From: Phaeobacter piscinae
Lineage (GTDB): Bacteria; Pseudomonadota; Alphaproteobacteria; Rhodobacterales; Rhodobacteraceae
Length of the DNA: 64,000 nucleotides
NCBI RefSeq assembly: GCF_002407245.1
Contig: NZ_CP010682.1
Span: 1 to 64,000, forward strand
Direction: 5' to 3'
Shown: piece after piece, positions 16,703-25,899 of the stretch
Layout of the letters: every line of letters starts with the position of its first letter
Numbering within the stretch: the first letter of the stretch is position 1
Position numbers and translations under genes: made by a program
Notes under the pieces: generated by a model
What the model was told of the DNA's origin: nothing
The model's database searches: none
What the model saw: the letters and a program-made list of their open reading frames with translations, nothing else

Positions 16703-17670
16703 AGCGACATGAACCGCTCGCCGCCGCAGCGCAGGGACAGGGTGTCGAGCACATAGTCGCGGGGCCGGTAGTCTGGCAGAGCGGTCCAGAAACGGTCGAA
16801 TTGTTCTTCGATATTGTTGATCTGAAACCGCCGCCCGCAGCGGTCGTCGAAATAGGGCACCGAACTTGGGGTCACATCACCCTGTACGAGCGCGCGCTGA
16901 GATGGATCGACCAGCTCCCCCTGATCCCAGGCAAAAACCGGCAGATTGGCCGACATAGCCTCCTGATAGGCCAACCCCTGTGTCTCATGCTCGGTGCAAA
17001 ACAATAGCGCACGGCTGCGACTGACCAGGTCACGGTATTGCGCGGGGGTGTGGTTTCCGTAGTCCAGCTCCCGCCAGCTGAGGCCGCGGGTGCTTAGAAT
17101 ATCGCGCAATGGCTGGATCAGGTCGGTTTCACGAGCCGTTTTCCGGTGCCAGCGCACCTTGTTGTAAAACAGCACATCAATGGATTTGGTCGCGCCGGAC
17201 ATATCGGGCCAGGCATCTGTATCGATCCCGACGAACATCGGCGCAAACTGGGCGCGGGTCTCTATCGGATTGAGCTGGATGGGCCAGCTTGATGGATAGG
17301 TCACCACCTTCAGGTTCAGCTGGCTGCGAATCGCGGCAAGCTCCTTTGGGTCGGGAACACGCCCGGGGCCGTAAATAGCGGGGTTTTGTAGTCCAAATCG
17401 AGCCAGTGGCGGCAGGTAGCCGCTCAACCCTATCGGGTGATCCGGGTGCCTGCGCGCAAAGCCAAAGTCATTTATGACCACGTCGTGGCCCAGCATTTGC
17501 AAGCTTTTGACGAGGTTCGTGAAGGCAACATAAAACCCTGTGCGGGGCTGCGCGCCCTTCATCAGGCGATAACCATAGCGCAGACGTTCGCGCAGCTGCG
17601 ACAGGTTCTGCCCGCCCGGAAAATCATAGGCCTTGAGGTCATAGCCATCAAAAAACAAAGGAATTTTCAC
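16612..17670 (-). CDS. Glycosyltransferase (GT-B type)
   Basis: 352 aa, probable GT-B transferase. The N-terminal half contains GFYVAFTNLVKSLQMLGHDVVINDFGFA, an acceptor-side feature. The C-terminal half has VLFYNKVRW near residue 165 and TEHETQGLAYQEAMSANLPVFAWDQGEL near 240, which matches the E-x7-E donor motif of family 4-like enzymes. Donor and acceptor cannot be read. It runs opposite to the ExoA/M/L block and its 3' end overlaps the ExoL-like gene by 91 bases. It closes the main polysaccharide island. Confidence 0.7.
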   Translation of the reverse strand: MKIPLFFDGYDLKAYDFPGGQNLSQLRERLRYGYRLMKGAQPRTGFYVAFTNLVKSLQMLGHDVVINDFGFARRHPDHPIGLSGYLPPLARFGLQNPAIYGPGRVPDPKELAAIRSQLNLKVVTYPSSWPIQLNPIETRAQFAPMFVGIDTDAWPDMSGATKSIDVLFYNKVRWHRKTARETDLIQPLRDILSTRGLSWRELDYGNHTPAQYRDLVSRSRALLFCTEHETQGLAYQEAMSANLPVFAWDQGELVDPSQRALVQGDVTPSSVPYFDDRCGRRFQINNIEEQFDRFWTALPDYRPRDYVLDTLSLRCGGERFMSLYAPLFDGGAPALHGSTPAEAKSATTSAGV

Positions 17671-17888
17671 GATGGCGGGTCCTGCGTTCTAACCGAGAGT
17701 AAAGCGCAATCAAACTAGCAGCGGTCTCAGGCGACGTCGATGGTTTATGCGCGCGGCGAGGGGGCCGCTGCTTCTGAGAGATCGTTAAAATGCGCGGCGT
17801 ATTGTCTTGGGCTTTCTTCTGGCGGCGGGACGCTTTGTTAACGGCTTGGCGACAGGCTGCTGCGATGTATTGGAAGGTGGAGTAAACG

Positions 17889-19049
17889 ATGTTGCTAAGA
17901 AAACTAACAACCGCGGCTGTTCTGGCTCTGGCGGTCCCGACGCTTGGACTGGCTGAGCAGGGTGTCTCTTCGACCGAGGTGCGCTTTGCGCAGGTTGCCG
18001 CGCTTGATGGGCCGGCTGCAGCACTGGGCCAGGGAATGCAGCTGGGGCTGAAGGCGGCTTTTGCCGAAGCAAATGCCGCAGGCGGTATCCACGGGCGCAG
18101 CATCGTTTTGGAGAGCATGGACGACAGCTACGAACCGGACAAATCTGTGGCGCTGGTCAAACAGGTGATTGAGGGTGATCAGCATATCGGCCTGATTGGC
18201 GCTGTCGGCACGCCGACCGCTTCGGCGACACAGCCGATTGCGACCGAGGCGGGACTGCCCTTCATCGGACCCTTCACTGGTGCTGGGTTCCTACGCGATG
18301 CCAGCCATGGAAATATCCTCAATGTGCGGGCCACATATGCGGCGGAAACCGAGGCTTGGATTGCCCATCTTGTTGATGAGCGGAACATGAAATCAATCGC
18401 GCTCCTGTATCAGGATGATGGGTTTGGCCGTGTTGGTCTGGCGGGTGTGACCGCCGCCCTGGAAAAGCGCGGCATGGCGCTGGTGGCCGAGGGGACCTAT
18501 ACGCGCAACACCACCGCCGTGAAAAAGGCGCTGCTGACCATTCGTAAGGCGAAACCCGATGCGGTGGTGATGGTCGGAGCCTACAAACCGGTTGCTGAGT
18601 TCATCAAGCTGTCACGCAAGCTGAAGTTCAACCCGACCTTTGTGAACATTTCTTTCGTCGGTTCCGATGCTTTGGCAAAGGAATTGGGGGACGCGGGCGA
18701 GGGTGTCATCATCAGCCAGGTCGTGCCGTTCCCATGGGATCAGTCGCTGCCTGTTGTGGCGCAATACCAGGCAGCGCTGAAAACGGTCGATGCTGACGCA
18801 GAGCCGGGGTTTGTGACGCTGGAGGGGTATCTGACCGGCCGTCTGGCGATCCGTGCTTTGGAGGACGCCGGGGCGGATCTGACCCGTGGCAGTTATCTCG
18901 CAGCCATGGCGGGACTGCGCGATGTGGATTTTGGCGGTGTTACCATGCGCTTTGGCCCGGATGACAATCAGGGCATGGACGATGTGTTCCTGACCCATAT
19001 CACCAAAGAGGGTGGGTTTCAGCCCGTCGTCGCGGGTGGTGAATCCTAA
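17889..19049 (+). CDS. Solitary periplasmic Leu/Ile/Val-type binding protein
   Basis: 386 aa type I periplasmic binding protein (LivJ/amide-binding family). A signal peptide of about 22 residues ends at LGLAEQ. LGQGMQLGLKAAFAEANAAGG and GLIGAVGTPTASATQPIA are typical of the ligand-facing first lobe; YQDDGFGRVG and AVVMVGAYKP of the second. No permease or ATPase genes are adjacent, whereas a chemoreceptor gene follows 100 bases downstream on the same strand. This suggests that it presents ligand to the receptor instead of, or as well as, feeding a transporter elsewhere. The ligand (amino acid, short amide or urea-like) is not predictable here. A stem-loop follows the stop at once. Confidence 0.87.
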   Translation: MLLRKLTTAAVLALAVPTLGLAEQGVSSTEVRFAQVAALDGPAAALGQGMQLGLKAAFAEANAAGGIHGRSIVLESMDDSYEPDKSVALVKQVIEGDQHIGLIGAVGTPTASATQPIATEAGLPFIGPFTGAGFLRDASHGNILNVRATYAAETEAWIAHLVDERNMKSIALLYQDDGFGRVGLAGVTAALEKRGMALVAEGTYTRNTTAVKKALLTIRKAKPDAVVMVGAYKPVAEFIKLSRKLKFNPTFVNISFVGSDALAKELGDAGEGVIISQVVPFPWDQSLPVVAQYQAALKTVDADAEPGFVTLEGYLTGRLAIRALEDAGADLTRGSYLAAMAGLRDVDFGGVTMRFGPDDNQGMDDVFLTHITKEGGFQPVVAGGES

Positions 19050-19060
19050 CGCAGCAATTG

Positions 19061-19114
19061 GTCGAGGCACACTTGGTGTCTCGACTGCCCGGCACCTGTC
19101 CGATTTCTCGGACA
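19061..19114 (+). terminator. Two stem-loops between binding protein and chemoreceptor
   Basis: First hairpin 19061-19085: 10-bp stem GTCGAGGCAC/GTGTCTCGAC with one G-U pair and loop ACTTG, 11 bases after the stop. Second 19097-19114: 7-bp stem TGTCCGA/TCGGACA with loop TTTC. No T run follows either, so they are better explained as an attenuator or RNA-stabilising elements than as full terminators. Confidence 0.55.
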
Positions 19115-19149
19115 GAGCCTAGTAGTTTTAATGACTTACGGAATTAATC

Positions 19150-21816
19150 ATGACAACGCAGACACGTAAACGCGCGACACGACGGTGGAACCCGTTGTCT
19201 AGTATTCGCGCCAAGATGTTTCTTATCCTGCTGGCTATGGCAGGCACTTCGGCAGCGATTGGATATGCCGTGACACAAGCGTTTGAGCACGTGTCTGCGG
19301 ATGTTCATGTCCTGACCGAGGACAAGCTGCCGGAACTGGAACTTAGCGGTCAGATGACCGCAGCTGCTGCCCGGACAAAAGACGCAATGGTCGCGGTTAT
19401 GCTGGCGGACACGCCGGGCGCGCTTGACTTCGCAAAAAGCGATGTTACCGCAGCGGTTCGGGCGCTGGATGGCGTGGTGGAGCAGCTGCCGCAGGTGCTG
19501 CGCGATGAATTCAAACCCGATGTGGTCATGGTTGAAGAGGCGCTGGAAGCCTCGATTACGGCGCGCACCGTCGCGTTCAAGAATGCCGCAGCGGTGATCG
19601 CTATGATGGAACAGCTTCAGGGCCTAAGCAGCGCCATGCAGGTCACGCTCGCTGAGATGGCGGATGACGCCTATTCGAACCTCTCAAAAGGCGGCGAACA
19701 GACGATGTCGGCGGTTGACGCAACATTGGTTGATCTGGTCGAAGTCAAATTCGCCACTCTGCAATCCCTGTTGCAGGCACGGGCAGAGATCAACCTGATC
19801 TCCGGGATTGCTCTGGCGATTGGCGAAACCGAGGATCGCGCGATGCAGTCGATCCTGACGGATTTGGCAAAGGCATCGGATGGGCGCCTGAACGATGTCA
19901 TTGATACGCTGGAGGTGGAGGCGCCCGGTGTGGTGCCGATCTTTGCCATTCGGGATGCCGCCGCTGTATTGCAGAAGGCGGTGTCGCGTGGACGTCTTCA
20001 GTCCAATGCCCTCCGCCAGGAGGTGCTGAGCGCGCGCCTGTCCAGTGATACGGAATTGTCGACGGCGGTTGATGATATGGTGTTTGAGGTGACATTGGCA
20101 GCTGAAGATGCCAGCGACGACAGCAAGAAGGCTATTCAGGGGTTGCTGACCAATGAAGTTGGCTTCCTCAATACTCTGCTGGAGATCAACACTTGGATCA
20201 GTAATTTTCAGGTCGCCGCACTGGATGTGGTGACTGCGCGGAGCATCGCGCAGACCCGGGCGGCAGCGGAACCCATGGAACAAGCGGCGGCGGCTCTGGC
20301 CGAGTATAGAACGTTTGACAATGGGCGGCTTGCAACCCAGCTCGACGAGATCATCACGATGGCGGAGCCGGATCAGGGGTTGGCGATTTTCCGTATTGCG
20401 TCGCTCACGGCGGATGCGGATGCCACCAAGGAGGCCAATGCAACCGCGAATGCAGTCTTGCAAATTGCGAGCCGTGCGTCCCTTTTGGGGTCAGGCAGCC
20501 GGGGCGAGATTGCTTATATGGCGGCGGATATTGCGACCACGGTCGATGAGGCCCGCGCCAATATCGAACGTTTGCTGATAATGGTCGCAGGTTTGTTGGT
20601 GATGGCATTGCTGCTGACCCATTGGCTGGTTCAACGCCCCCTGAATGCGATCAGCCGAACCACTGAACGGCTCGCCGATGGTGATCTGAGCCCGATCAAT
20701 GGATTTGATCGTACCAGTGATGAAATCTTCCGGATTGCACAGGCTCTCACGGTGTTTCGCGATGGTCTGGTTGAAAAAGAGGCGCTGTCCAAAGCCACAG
20801 AAGAGGAGCGGGCCGCTCACCAAGCCCAGCAGACCGCTGCCGTCACGGCTATCGGCAACGGTCTGGCGCGGCTGGCGCAGGGCGATCTCTCTGCCCGGAT
20901 CACCGAAGAGCTGACAGAAGGCTATGCGCAGCTGCAGACGGATTTCAACCTGACGGTCGAAACACTGAGCAGCACTGTGGTGGATATGGTGGATGTGGCT
21001 TCGTCCATACGCAACGGTGCGGATGAGATCAGCCAGGCTTCTGACGATCTGTCGCGGCGCACGGAAAGCCAGGCTGCAACGTTGGAAGAAACCGCCGCCG
21101 CCTTGGATGAGTTGACCGCCAGCGTGAAATCTGCGGCCGATGGTGCGCGCTCTGTTGAGGCGACCACCCAAGATGCAAAGAGCGAAGCCGTAAAGAACGG
21201 CAGCGTCGTCAACAGCGCGGTTTCTGCCATGACAGATATCGAGGAGAGCTCCAAACATATCGCGCAGATCATCGGCGTGATTGACGATATCGCGTTCCAG
21301 ACCAATCTTCTGGCGCTGAACGCGGGGGTTGAGGCGGCACGTGCCGGCGATGCCGGTCGCGGCTTTGCGGTTGTGGCCTCCGAAGTGCGGGGGCTGTCGC
21401 AACGCACCTCCGAGGCGGCGATGGAGATCAAGACGCTGATCAGCGAAAGCTCGAAAAAGGTCGATTATGGTGTCGAATTGGTGGGCAAGGCAGGCACTGC
21501 GCTGAGTGATATCGTGTTCCAGGTCGGGCAAATTTCGCAGCAGGTCTCTGAGATTGCCGATGGTGCTGCCTCACAGTCCACCGGTCTGCATGAGATCAAT
21601 ATCGGTATGTCGCAGCTGGATCAGGTGACCCAGCAGAACGCAGCGATGGTTGAGGAATCCACAGCGGCCAGCCATATGCTGCGCGGCGATGCAACCAAGC
21701 TGGCGGAACTGGTGTCAAACTTCACCGTGGCAGATGGCAATGCTTCGGCTGCTGCTGTGGAGACTCAGCAGGATGGATGGGATGAGGATCCCGACGCCTG
21801 GCAGATGACCGGGTGA
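19150..21816 (+). CDS. Methyl-accepting chemotaxis protein with large sensor region
   Basis: 888 aa chemoreceptor. Membrane helix 1 is at about 22-43 and helix 2 at about 475-497, leaving a 430-residue, largely helical periplasmic region, long enough to contact a binding protein. A HAMP domain follows (RPLNAISRTTERLADGDLSP), then a second HAMP-like segment (LARLAQGDLSARITEEL) and the signalling domain with the hairpin tip [20 protein letters not shown]. Start ATG at 19150. It shares an apparent transcription unit with the solitary binding protein upstream. A 12-bp perfect hairpin ends the unit. Confidence 0.93.
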   Translation: MTTQTRKRATRRWNPLSSIRAKMFLILLAMAGTSAAIGYAVTQAFEHVSADVHVLTEDKLPELELSGQMTAAAARTKDAMVAVMLADTPGALDFAKSDVTAAVRALDGVVEQLPQVLRDEFKPDVVMVEEALEASITARTVAFKNAAAVIAMMEQLQGLSSAMQVTLAEMADDAYSNLSKGGEQTMSAVDATLVDLVEVKFATLQSLLQARAEINLISGIALAIGETEDRAMQSILTDLAKASDGRLNDVIDTLEVEAPGVVPIFAIRDAAAVLQKAVSRGRLQSNALRQEVLSARLSSDTELSTAVDDMVFEVTLAAEDASDDSKKAIQGLLTNEVGFLNTLLEINTWISNFQVAALDVVTARSIAQTRAAAEPMEQAAAALAEYRTFDNGRLATQLDEIITMAEPDQGLAIFRIASLTADADATKEANATANAVLQIASRASLLGSGSRGEIAYMAADIATTVDEARANIERLLIMVAGLLVMALLLTHWLVQRPLNAISRTTERLADGDLSPINGFDRTSDEIFRIAQALTVFRDGLVEKEALSKATEEERAAHQAQQTAAVTAIGNGLARLAQGDLSARITEELTEGYAQLQTDFNLTVETLSSTVVDMVDVASSIRNGADEISQASDDLSRRTESQAATLEETAAALDELTASVKSAADGARSVEATTQDAKSEAVKNGSVVNSAVSAMTDIEESSKHIAQIIGVIDDIAFQTNLLALNAGVEAARAGDAGRGFAVVASEVRGLSQRTSEAAMEIKTLISESSKKVDYGVELVGKAGTALSDIVFQVGQISQQVSEIADGAASQSTGLHEINIGMSQLDQVTQQNAAMVEESTAASHMLRGDATKLAELVSNFTVADGNASAAAVETQQDGWDEDPDAWQMTG

Positions 21817-21848
21817 CGATCTTGATCGTCAGCCTGTTCGGTCTTTTG

Positions 21849-21880
21849 ACACCCGCAGCGGCTGATATCGCTGCGGGTGT
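21849..21880 (+). terminator. Terminator after the chemoreceptor gene
   Basis: Perfect 12-bp stem ACACCCGCAGCG/CGCTGCGGGTGT with loop GCTGATAT, followed by TTG. Strong stem, short T tract; may serve both converging transcripts. Confidence 0.75.
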
Positions 21881-21906
21881 TTGCTGTTGAACGGAGGCGG
21901 TCCACA

Positions 21907-22206
21907 TCATAACAGCGCAGCGTGGGAGAGGGCCACATAGGCTGTGACGCCTACTATCATGGTCCAGATGACGTTGTTTGTTAGTGCGGCAGTTCCCAGA
22001 GCAATGGCCGCCGCGATCCAAGTCTGGGGCGGTTGGTTTGCCAAGGACGTCGCAACCAGCGAGATCACGATCAGACCCGGCAGGCGGCCCAGCAAGGGGG
22101 CAAAGCGGGATTGCTGCACCCGATTGCCTGCGACCAGCCCAAGAACCCGGATCCCGAACGCCATCGCTGCGAGGCTCAGGATCAATCCCCATTCATTCAA
22201 TGTCAT
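21907..22206 (-). CDS. azlD: AzlD-family small membrane subunit
   Basis: 99 aa with three to four hydrophobic helices, the size and pattern of AzlD. It forms, with AzlC, a two-component inner-membrane exporter of branched-chain amino acids. The start ATG at 22206 overlaps the azlC stop by 4 bases, the usual azlCD arrangement. The divergent Lrp-type regulator upstream of azlC probably controls both. Confidence 0.82.
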   Translation of the reverse strand: MTLNEWGLILSLAAMAFGIRVLGLVAGNRVQQSRFAPLLGRLPGLIVISLVATSLANQPPQTWIAAAIALGTAALTNNVIWTMIVGVTAYVALSHAALL

Positions 22207-22922
22207 TGCGCGGGTACCTTTCTGCGTGGATTAAGGACAAGGACTGAAACGCCGGTCAGCGTACCGAGTAAAATGGCGTAGGCCGTTGGCATCTGTGCGG
22301 TGACCAAGGCGAAACTTGCAACGAAGCTTGTTGTCCAAGGCGCGAGATCGCCGGTGCCTTTCCACAGACCTCGGGCCATCGCGATGAAGGCAGCCGTAAA
22401 GGCAAAGCCGAGACCAAAGCGCTCCAAATCGCCGAAACTTGACCCGACCAGCGCGCCGAGGGCCGTTGATAGGGTCCAGACCGAAATCATCACGCAGCCG
22501 GATCCGATCAGGAAACCGGCGCCGATCTGGGGATCTTTGGCCCTTTCCGTCATTGTCAGCGCCCAGTTTTCATCACCAGTCATGTGGATCGTCAGCAGCT
22601 TTGTCCAGAGTGGCAGCCCGTGCAAAAGCGGTATCAGCGAGGCCACGATCCCGATGTAGCGCAGGTTCAGTGCGGCACCGGCCAGCACCGCGCCGAAAAG
22701 AGCCGAGCCGCTGGAGAATTGTTCAACCGCAACAATCTGCGAGGAACCGGCATGCACCAGACCACTCATCGTGACGATCCCCCACCACGGAAAACCGATC
22801 TGGGCTGCCAAAACGCCAAAGGCAAAGCCATAAAGCGCTGCGCCCAGTGCCAAGGGCAGGATTGCCAGCGCGCCTTGGGCCAGTGCTGCGGTCGGTATGT
22901 GCGGTGTGTGATGTGTCATCAC
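22203..22922 (-). CDS. azlC: AzlC-family branched-chain amino acid permease
   Basis: 239 aa inner-membrane protein of the AzlC family. Landmarks are PLALGAALYGFAFGVLA near residue 22, GLVHAGSSQIVAVEQF about 55 and LNLRYIGIVASL about 85, with MTGDENWALT at about 115. Together with AzlD it should export leucine, isoleucine or valine (or their analogues). It is transcribed away from the Lrp/AsnC regulator, the typical arrangement for an effector-induced exporter. Confidence 0.87.
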   Translation of the reverse strand: MMTHHTPHIPTAALAQGALAILPLALGAALYGFAFGVLAAQIGFPWWGIVTMSGLVHAGSSQIVAVEQFSSGSALFGAVLAGAALNLRYIGIVASLIPLLHGLPLWTKLLTIHMTGDENWALTMTERAKDPQIGAGFLIGSGCVMISVWTLSTALGALVGSSFGDLERFGLGFAFTAAFIAMARGLWKGTGDLAPWTTSFVASFALVTAQMPTAYAILLGTLTGVSVLVLNPRRKVPAQ

Positions 22923-23004
22923 ATTGTTTTATCAGCGGTGCGTGATGTTCCCTATCGCCCATTTTTGTGAATAGTGATCATGTCTGATCACATTGGCGGG
23001 AAAT

Positions 23005-23481
23005 ATGATGCAGGAAAGTCAGGTAGATGCCGCGGACCGTATGCTGTTGACGCAGCTGCAGCGGGACGCGCGCACAACGGTGCAGCAGATGGCGGAGAAA
23101 AGCGGTCTGTCCACCGCCTCAGTGCAGCGCCGCCTGCGGCGGTTGCGCGAAGCAGGTGTTCTGCAAAAGGAAGTTGCGCTGGTTGATCAGAAAAAGGTGG
23201 GGTTAGGCGTTACCGCGATTGTTTCGGTGGAGCTGGAACGGGACCGGCTTGAGCAGATTGACGCGTTTAAGCGAAAGGCGCGGATTGATCCGCAGGTACT
23301 GCATTTTTATTGCATCGCGGGTGACGCAGATTTTGTGATGGTTGTGGTGGCCCCGGACATTGCGGGCTACGAATCTTTTACCCACCGGTTTTTCTTTGCC
23401 GACAGCAATGTGCGCAAATTCCGCACCTCAATTGTGGTGTCGACTGAGAAAAGCACACAGGAGTTGCCGTTGGATATCTAG
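23005..23481 (+). CDS. Lrp/AsnC-family transcriptional regulator
   Basis: 158 aa. The N-terminal winged helix (DRMLLTQLQRDARTTVQQMAE then STASVQRRLRRLREAGVL) is followed by a RAM domain that binds amino acids (FKRKARIDPQVLHFYCIAGDADFVMVV). Start at ATG 23005 (GGCGGG upstream) rather than TTG 22993. Divergent from azlCD with about 80 bases between start codons, so it most likely senses a branched-chain amino acid and controls the exporter. Its 3' end converges with the MFS gene, 19 bases apart. Confidence 0.87.
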   Translation: MMQESQVDAADRMLLTQLQRDARTTVQQMAEKSGLSTASVQRRLRRLREAGVLQKEVALVDQKKVGLGVTAIVSVELERDRLEQIDAFKRKARIDPQVLHFYCIAGDADFVMVVVAPDIAGYESFTHRFFFADSNVRKFRTSIVVSTEKSTQELPLDI

Positions 23482-23500
23482 GGTCCAGACCCCAGCGCCA

Positions 23501-24817
23501 TCACGTGCGAGGGTGCAGATCGTCAACTACGACTGGGTGCCGGTGGTGCGGCCCATGGCCATAGGCCGCCAGATGTGGGTGGTCGGCGGGCAGGTCGGGG
23601 TGATCATGCGTCGCCGCCTCAGTCTGATGGGCGAGACCGGCATCGCCGCGCCAGAGCCGTGCGGCCAGCAGCAACCCGCCGCCAGCAAGGATTCCCAGCA
23701 GCAGGAACGTGGCATCGAACCCGGCGCGCGCGCCAATCTGCCCGGCGAGCGGGTAGGTCAGCAGCCAACAGGCGTGGCTAAGCGCAAATTGGGCCGCGAA
23801 CAGGGCGGGGCGATCTTCGGGCAGGGCGGACCGGCGCAGCAGTCGGCCGGTTGGGGTCTGGGCCAGGCTGAAACCAAAGCCGAGCAGGGCCCAAAGCGCC
23901 ACAAGAAGGCTGAAGCTGTCGGCCCATGGGCCGATCCACAGACCAATGGTCAACAGCGCGCCGCCTGCCAGCATCGGAGGGCGATCCGGCATATGGTCCA
24001 GCACCCGCGGCAGCAGCAGGGCGGCCACCATCGAGCCGCCGCCAAAGGCCGCCAGCGCGATGGCAACTTGGGGTTCATTGAGAGCAAAGTGACCTTTTAC
24101 CAGCACGACAGTGTTGACGATGACCATCGCGGAGGCCGCTGCGACCACCAGGTTCAATGCCAATAGACCGCGCAGTCTTGGGGTGGCGAAATAGAGCTGG
24201 ATACCGCGTGTTGTCCGGGTCCAGATGCTGCGTGGTGCGCTGGGTTGCGGCGACGGGATCGGTACGGAGACCACCAGAAGCGCGGAGGCAAGAAACCCGA
24301 TCACGGTTCCGGCAAACAGCACCTGGAAACTGACGATGGTGAGAAGCGCTGCTGCAAGCATTGGCGACAGCAGGCTTTCCAGATCATAGGCCAGCCGCGA
24401 CAGCGAGAGCGCCCTGGTATATTCGGCTTCGTCAGGCAGCACATCTGGAATGGTGGCTTGAAAGGTCGGCGTGAACCCGGCCGAGGCCGCCTGCATGAGA
24501 AAGATCAGGCTGTAAATTTGCCAGATCTCGGTGACGAAGGGCAGAGCGAGCGCAACAGCCGCGCGGATGAGATCAAGCATGACCAACATGACGCGCCGCG
24601 GCAGCTGGTATGCGAGGGCGGAGGCGATAGGCGCCAACCCGACATAGGCCAGCATCTTGATCGCAAGGGCTGTGCCAAGGACGACGCCTGCCTGCTCTCC
24701 CGCAATCTGCCAGGCCAGCAGGCCAAGCGCGACTGTTGCCAGCCCGGTTCCCAGCAGCGCGATGATCTGGGCCGCGAGAAGATGGCGGTAGGTTCGATTT
24801 GCGAGAACAGAGAGCAT
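23501..24817 (-). CDS. MFS transporter with histidine-rich C-terminus (NreB-like)
   Basis: 438 aa major facilitator with about 12 hydrophobic segments and a short loop LPRRVMLVMLDLIRA after helix 2 (the MFS motif A position is degenerate). The last 40 residues are cytoplasmic and rich in histidine (THDHPDLPADHPHLAAYGHG, then PHHRHP). The nickel exporter NreB has a comparable tail, so metal export is a reasonable hypothesis, but the core could equally be a siderophore or drug exporter of the same family. It stands alone: the regulator genes on either side belong to other units. Confidence 0.7.
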   Translation of the reverse strand: MLSVLANRTYRHLLAAQIIALLGTGLATVALGLLAWQIAGEQAGVVLGTALAIKMLAYVGLAPIASALAYQLPRRVMLVMLDLIRAAVALALPFVTEIWQIYSLIFLMQAASAGFTPTFQATIPDVLPDEAEYTRALSLSRLAYDLESLLSPMLAAALLTIVSFQVLFAGTVIGFLASALLVVSVPIPSPQPSAPRSIWTRTTRGIQLYFATPRLRGLLALNLVVAAASAMVIVNTVVLVKGHFALNEPQVAIALAAFGGGSMVAALLLPRVLDHMPDRPPMLAGGALLTIGLWIGPWADSFSLLVALWALLGFGFSLAQTPTGRLLRRSALPEDRPALFAAQFALSHACWLLTYPLAGQIGARAGFDATFLLLGILAGGGLLLAARLWRGDAGLAHQTEAATHDHPDLPADHPHLAAYGHGPHHRHPVVVDDLHPRT

Positions 24818-24885
24818 GCCGACCCAAGGTGCGTTATTGTCAGGATATGAGTCGGTTTGCCTATCTAGCCCGCTCGTCGCTGACC

Positions 24886-25797
24886 CTAGCTGCCCGCCGG
24901 TGCAGAGGCAATCGCGGCACTGATGCGGGCCTGAGATTGCAGCCAGCCAACAAGTGTTCGGACCTCCGGGCGGTGGCTGTTGCGATCAGATGGCAGGACC
25001 AGATGGTGACCATGTTGGGTCGAAAGTTCCGTGAGGCTGGCGCGCAGCAGCGTGCCACGCTCCAGATAGGGGCGGGCAAACACATCAGCGACCAGTGCAA
25101 CCCCCAGACCCCGATCTGCAAGTTCAAGGGCGATCAGCGACTGATCGACCTTGTAGGCGGGTTCGGGAATTGCGGCCTCCGGGGTGTGGCGCGCAAAGAA
25201 ATGGCGCCAAGTGTCGACGACACCGGTCATTTCGATCAGCGGTAGCTTGTGCAAATCGGGATAGGGTGCGCTGCCAAGCAGGCTGGGCGCGGCAACCGCG
25301 ATCACCTTGTTCTGCATCAAGGGTAGGACGCCTCCATCGCGCCAGCTGCCATCACCATAACGAATGTCGATATCGATGGCTTCCCCTTGGGACAATTCGC
25401 TCCACGAGGAGGACAGCACCCGCAGCCGACTGTCAGGGTAACGTGTTTTGTAGTCCTCAAGCAGAGGCATCAGCCACAGAAGGTTCAGCGAGGTCAGACA
25501 GCGGAGCGTCACCTCCTGCTGGATCCCGTTGCCAAAGAGATTCCAGGTGGTAGCGTCGATATCCGCAAATGCTTTGGCCACGATTGGCAGATAGGCATGT
25601 CCCAGACGGGTCAGGTTGAGCAGTTTATGGTCGCGGTGAAACAGCTTGTGCCCCAACTGCGCCTCCAGCCCGCGCACCTGATAGCTGACCGCAGAGGGGG
25701 TGAGGCCCAGCTCCTCCGCAGCCTGTGTGAAACTGCCGTGGCGGGCGCTGGCATCAAAGGCGCGAAGCCAGGTCATCGGGGGGAGATCGCGATACAT
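24886..25797 (-). CDS. LysR-family transcriptional regulator (GcvA-like)
   Basis: 303 aa. N-terminal helix-turn-helix PMTWLRAFDASARHGSFTQA, AEELGLTPSAVSYQVRGLE; C-terminal periplasmic-binding-like effector domain. The sequence near the HTH (LTPSAVSYQVRGLEAQLGHKLF) is typical of the GcvA branch. Divergent from the GMC oxidoreductase operon with about 100 bases between starts, so it probably activates that operon in response to its substrate. Confidence 0.88.
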   Translation of the reverse strand: MYRDLPPMTWLRAFDASARHGSFTQAAEELGLTPSAVSYQVRGLEAQLGHKLFHRDHKLLNLTRLGHAYLPIVAKAFADIDATTWNLFGNGIQQEVTLRCLTSLNLLWLMPLLEDYKTRYPDSRLRVLSSSWSELSQGEAIDIDIRYGDGSWRDGGVLPLMQNKVIAVAAPSLLGSAPYPDLHKLPLIEMTGVVDTWRHFFARHTPEAAIPEPAYKVDQSLIALELADRGLGVALVADVFARPYLERGTLLRASLTELSTQHGHHLVLPSDRNSHRPEVRTLVGWLQSQARISAAIASAPAGS

Positions 25798-25818
25798 GCG
25801 GCCAGAATACCTTTGCTG

Positions 25819-25850
25819 CGAATTTTTTTAAGGTGCTGACGAATTATTTT
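25819..25850. promoter_or_regulatory. Candidate LysR operator: AT-rich direct repeats
   Basis: Two copies of CGAATT followed by a T-rich run, at 25819-25829 and 25840-25850, exactly 21 bases (two helical turns) apart, in the interval between the LysR gene and the oxidoreductase operon. Function is inferred only from spacing and position. Confidence 0.35.
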
Positions 25851-25899
25851 TCGTTTCTGAATTTGTCACGTGCTTTGTAACGATCTGACGGCAGGAGAT

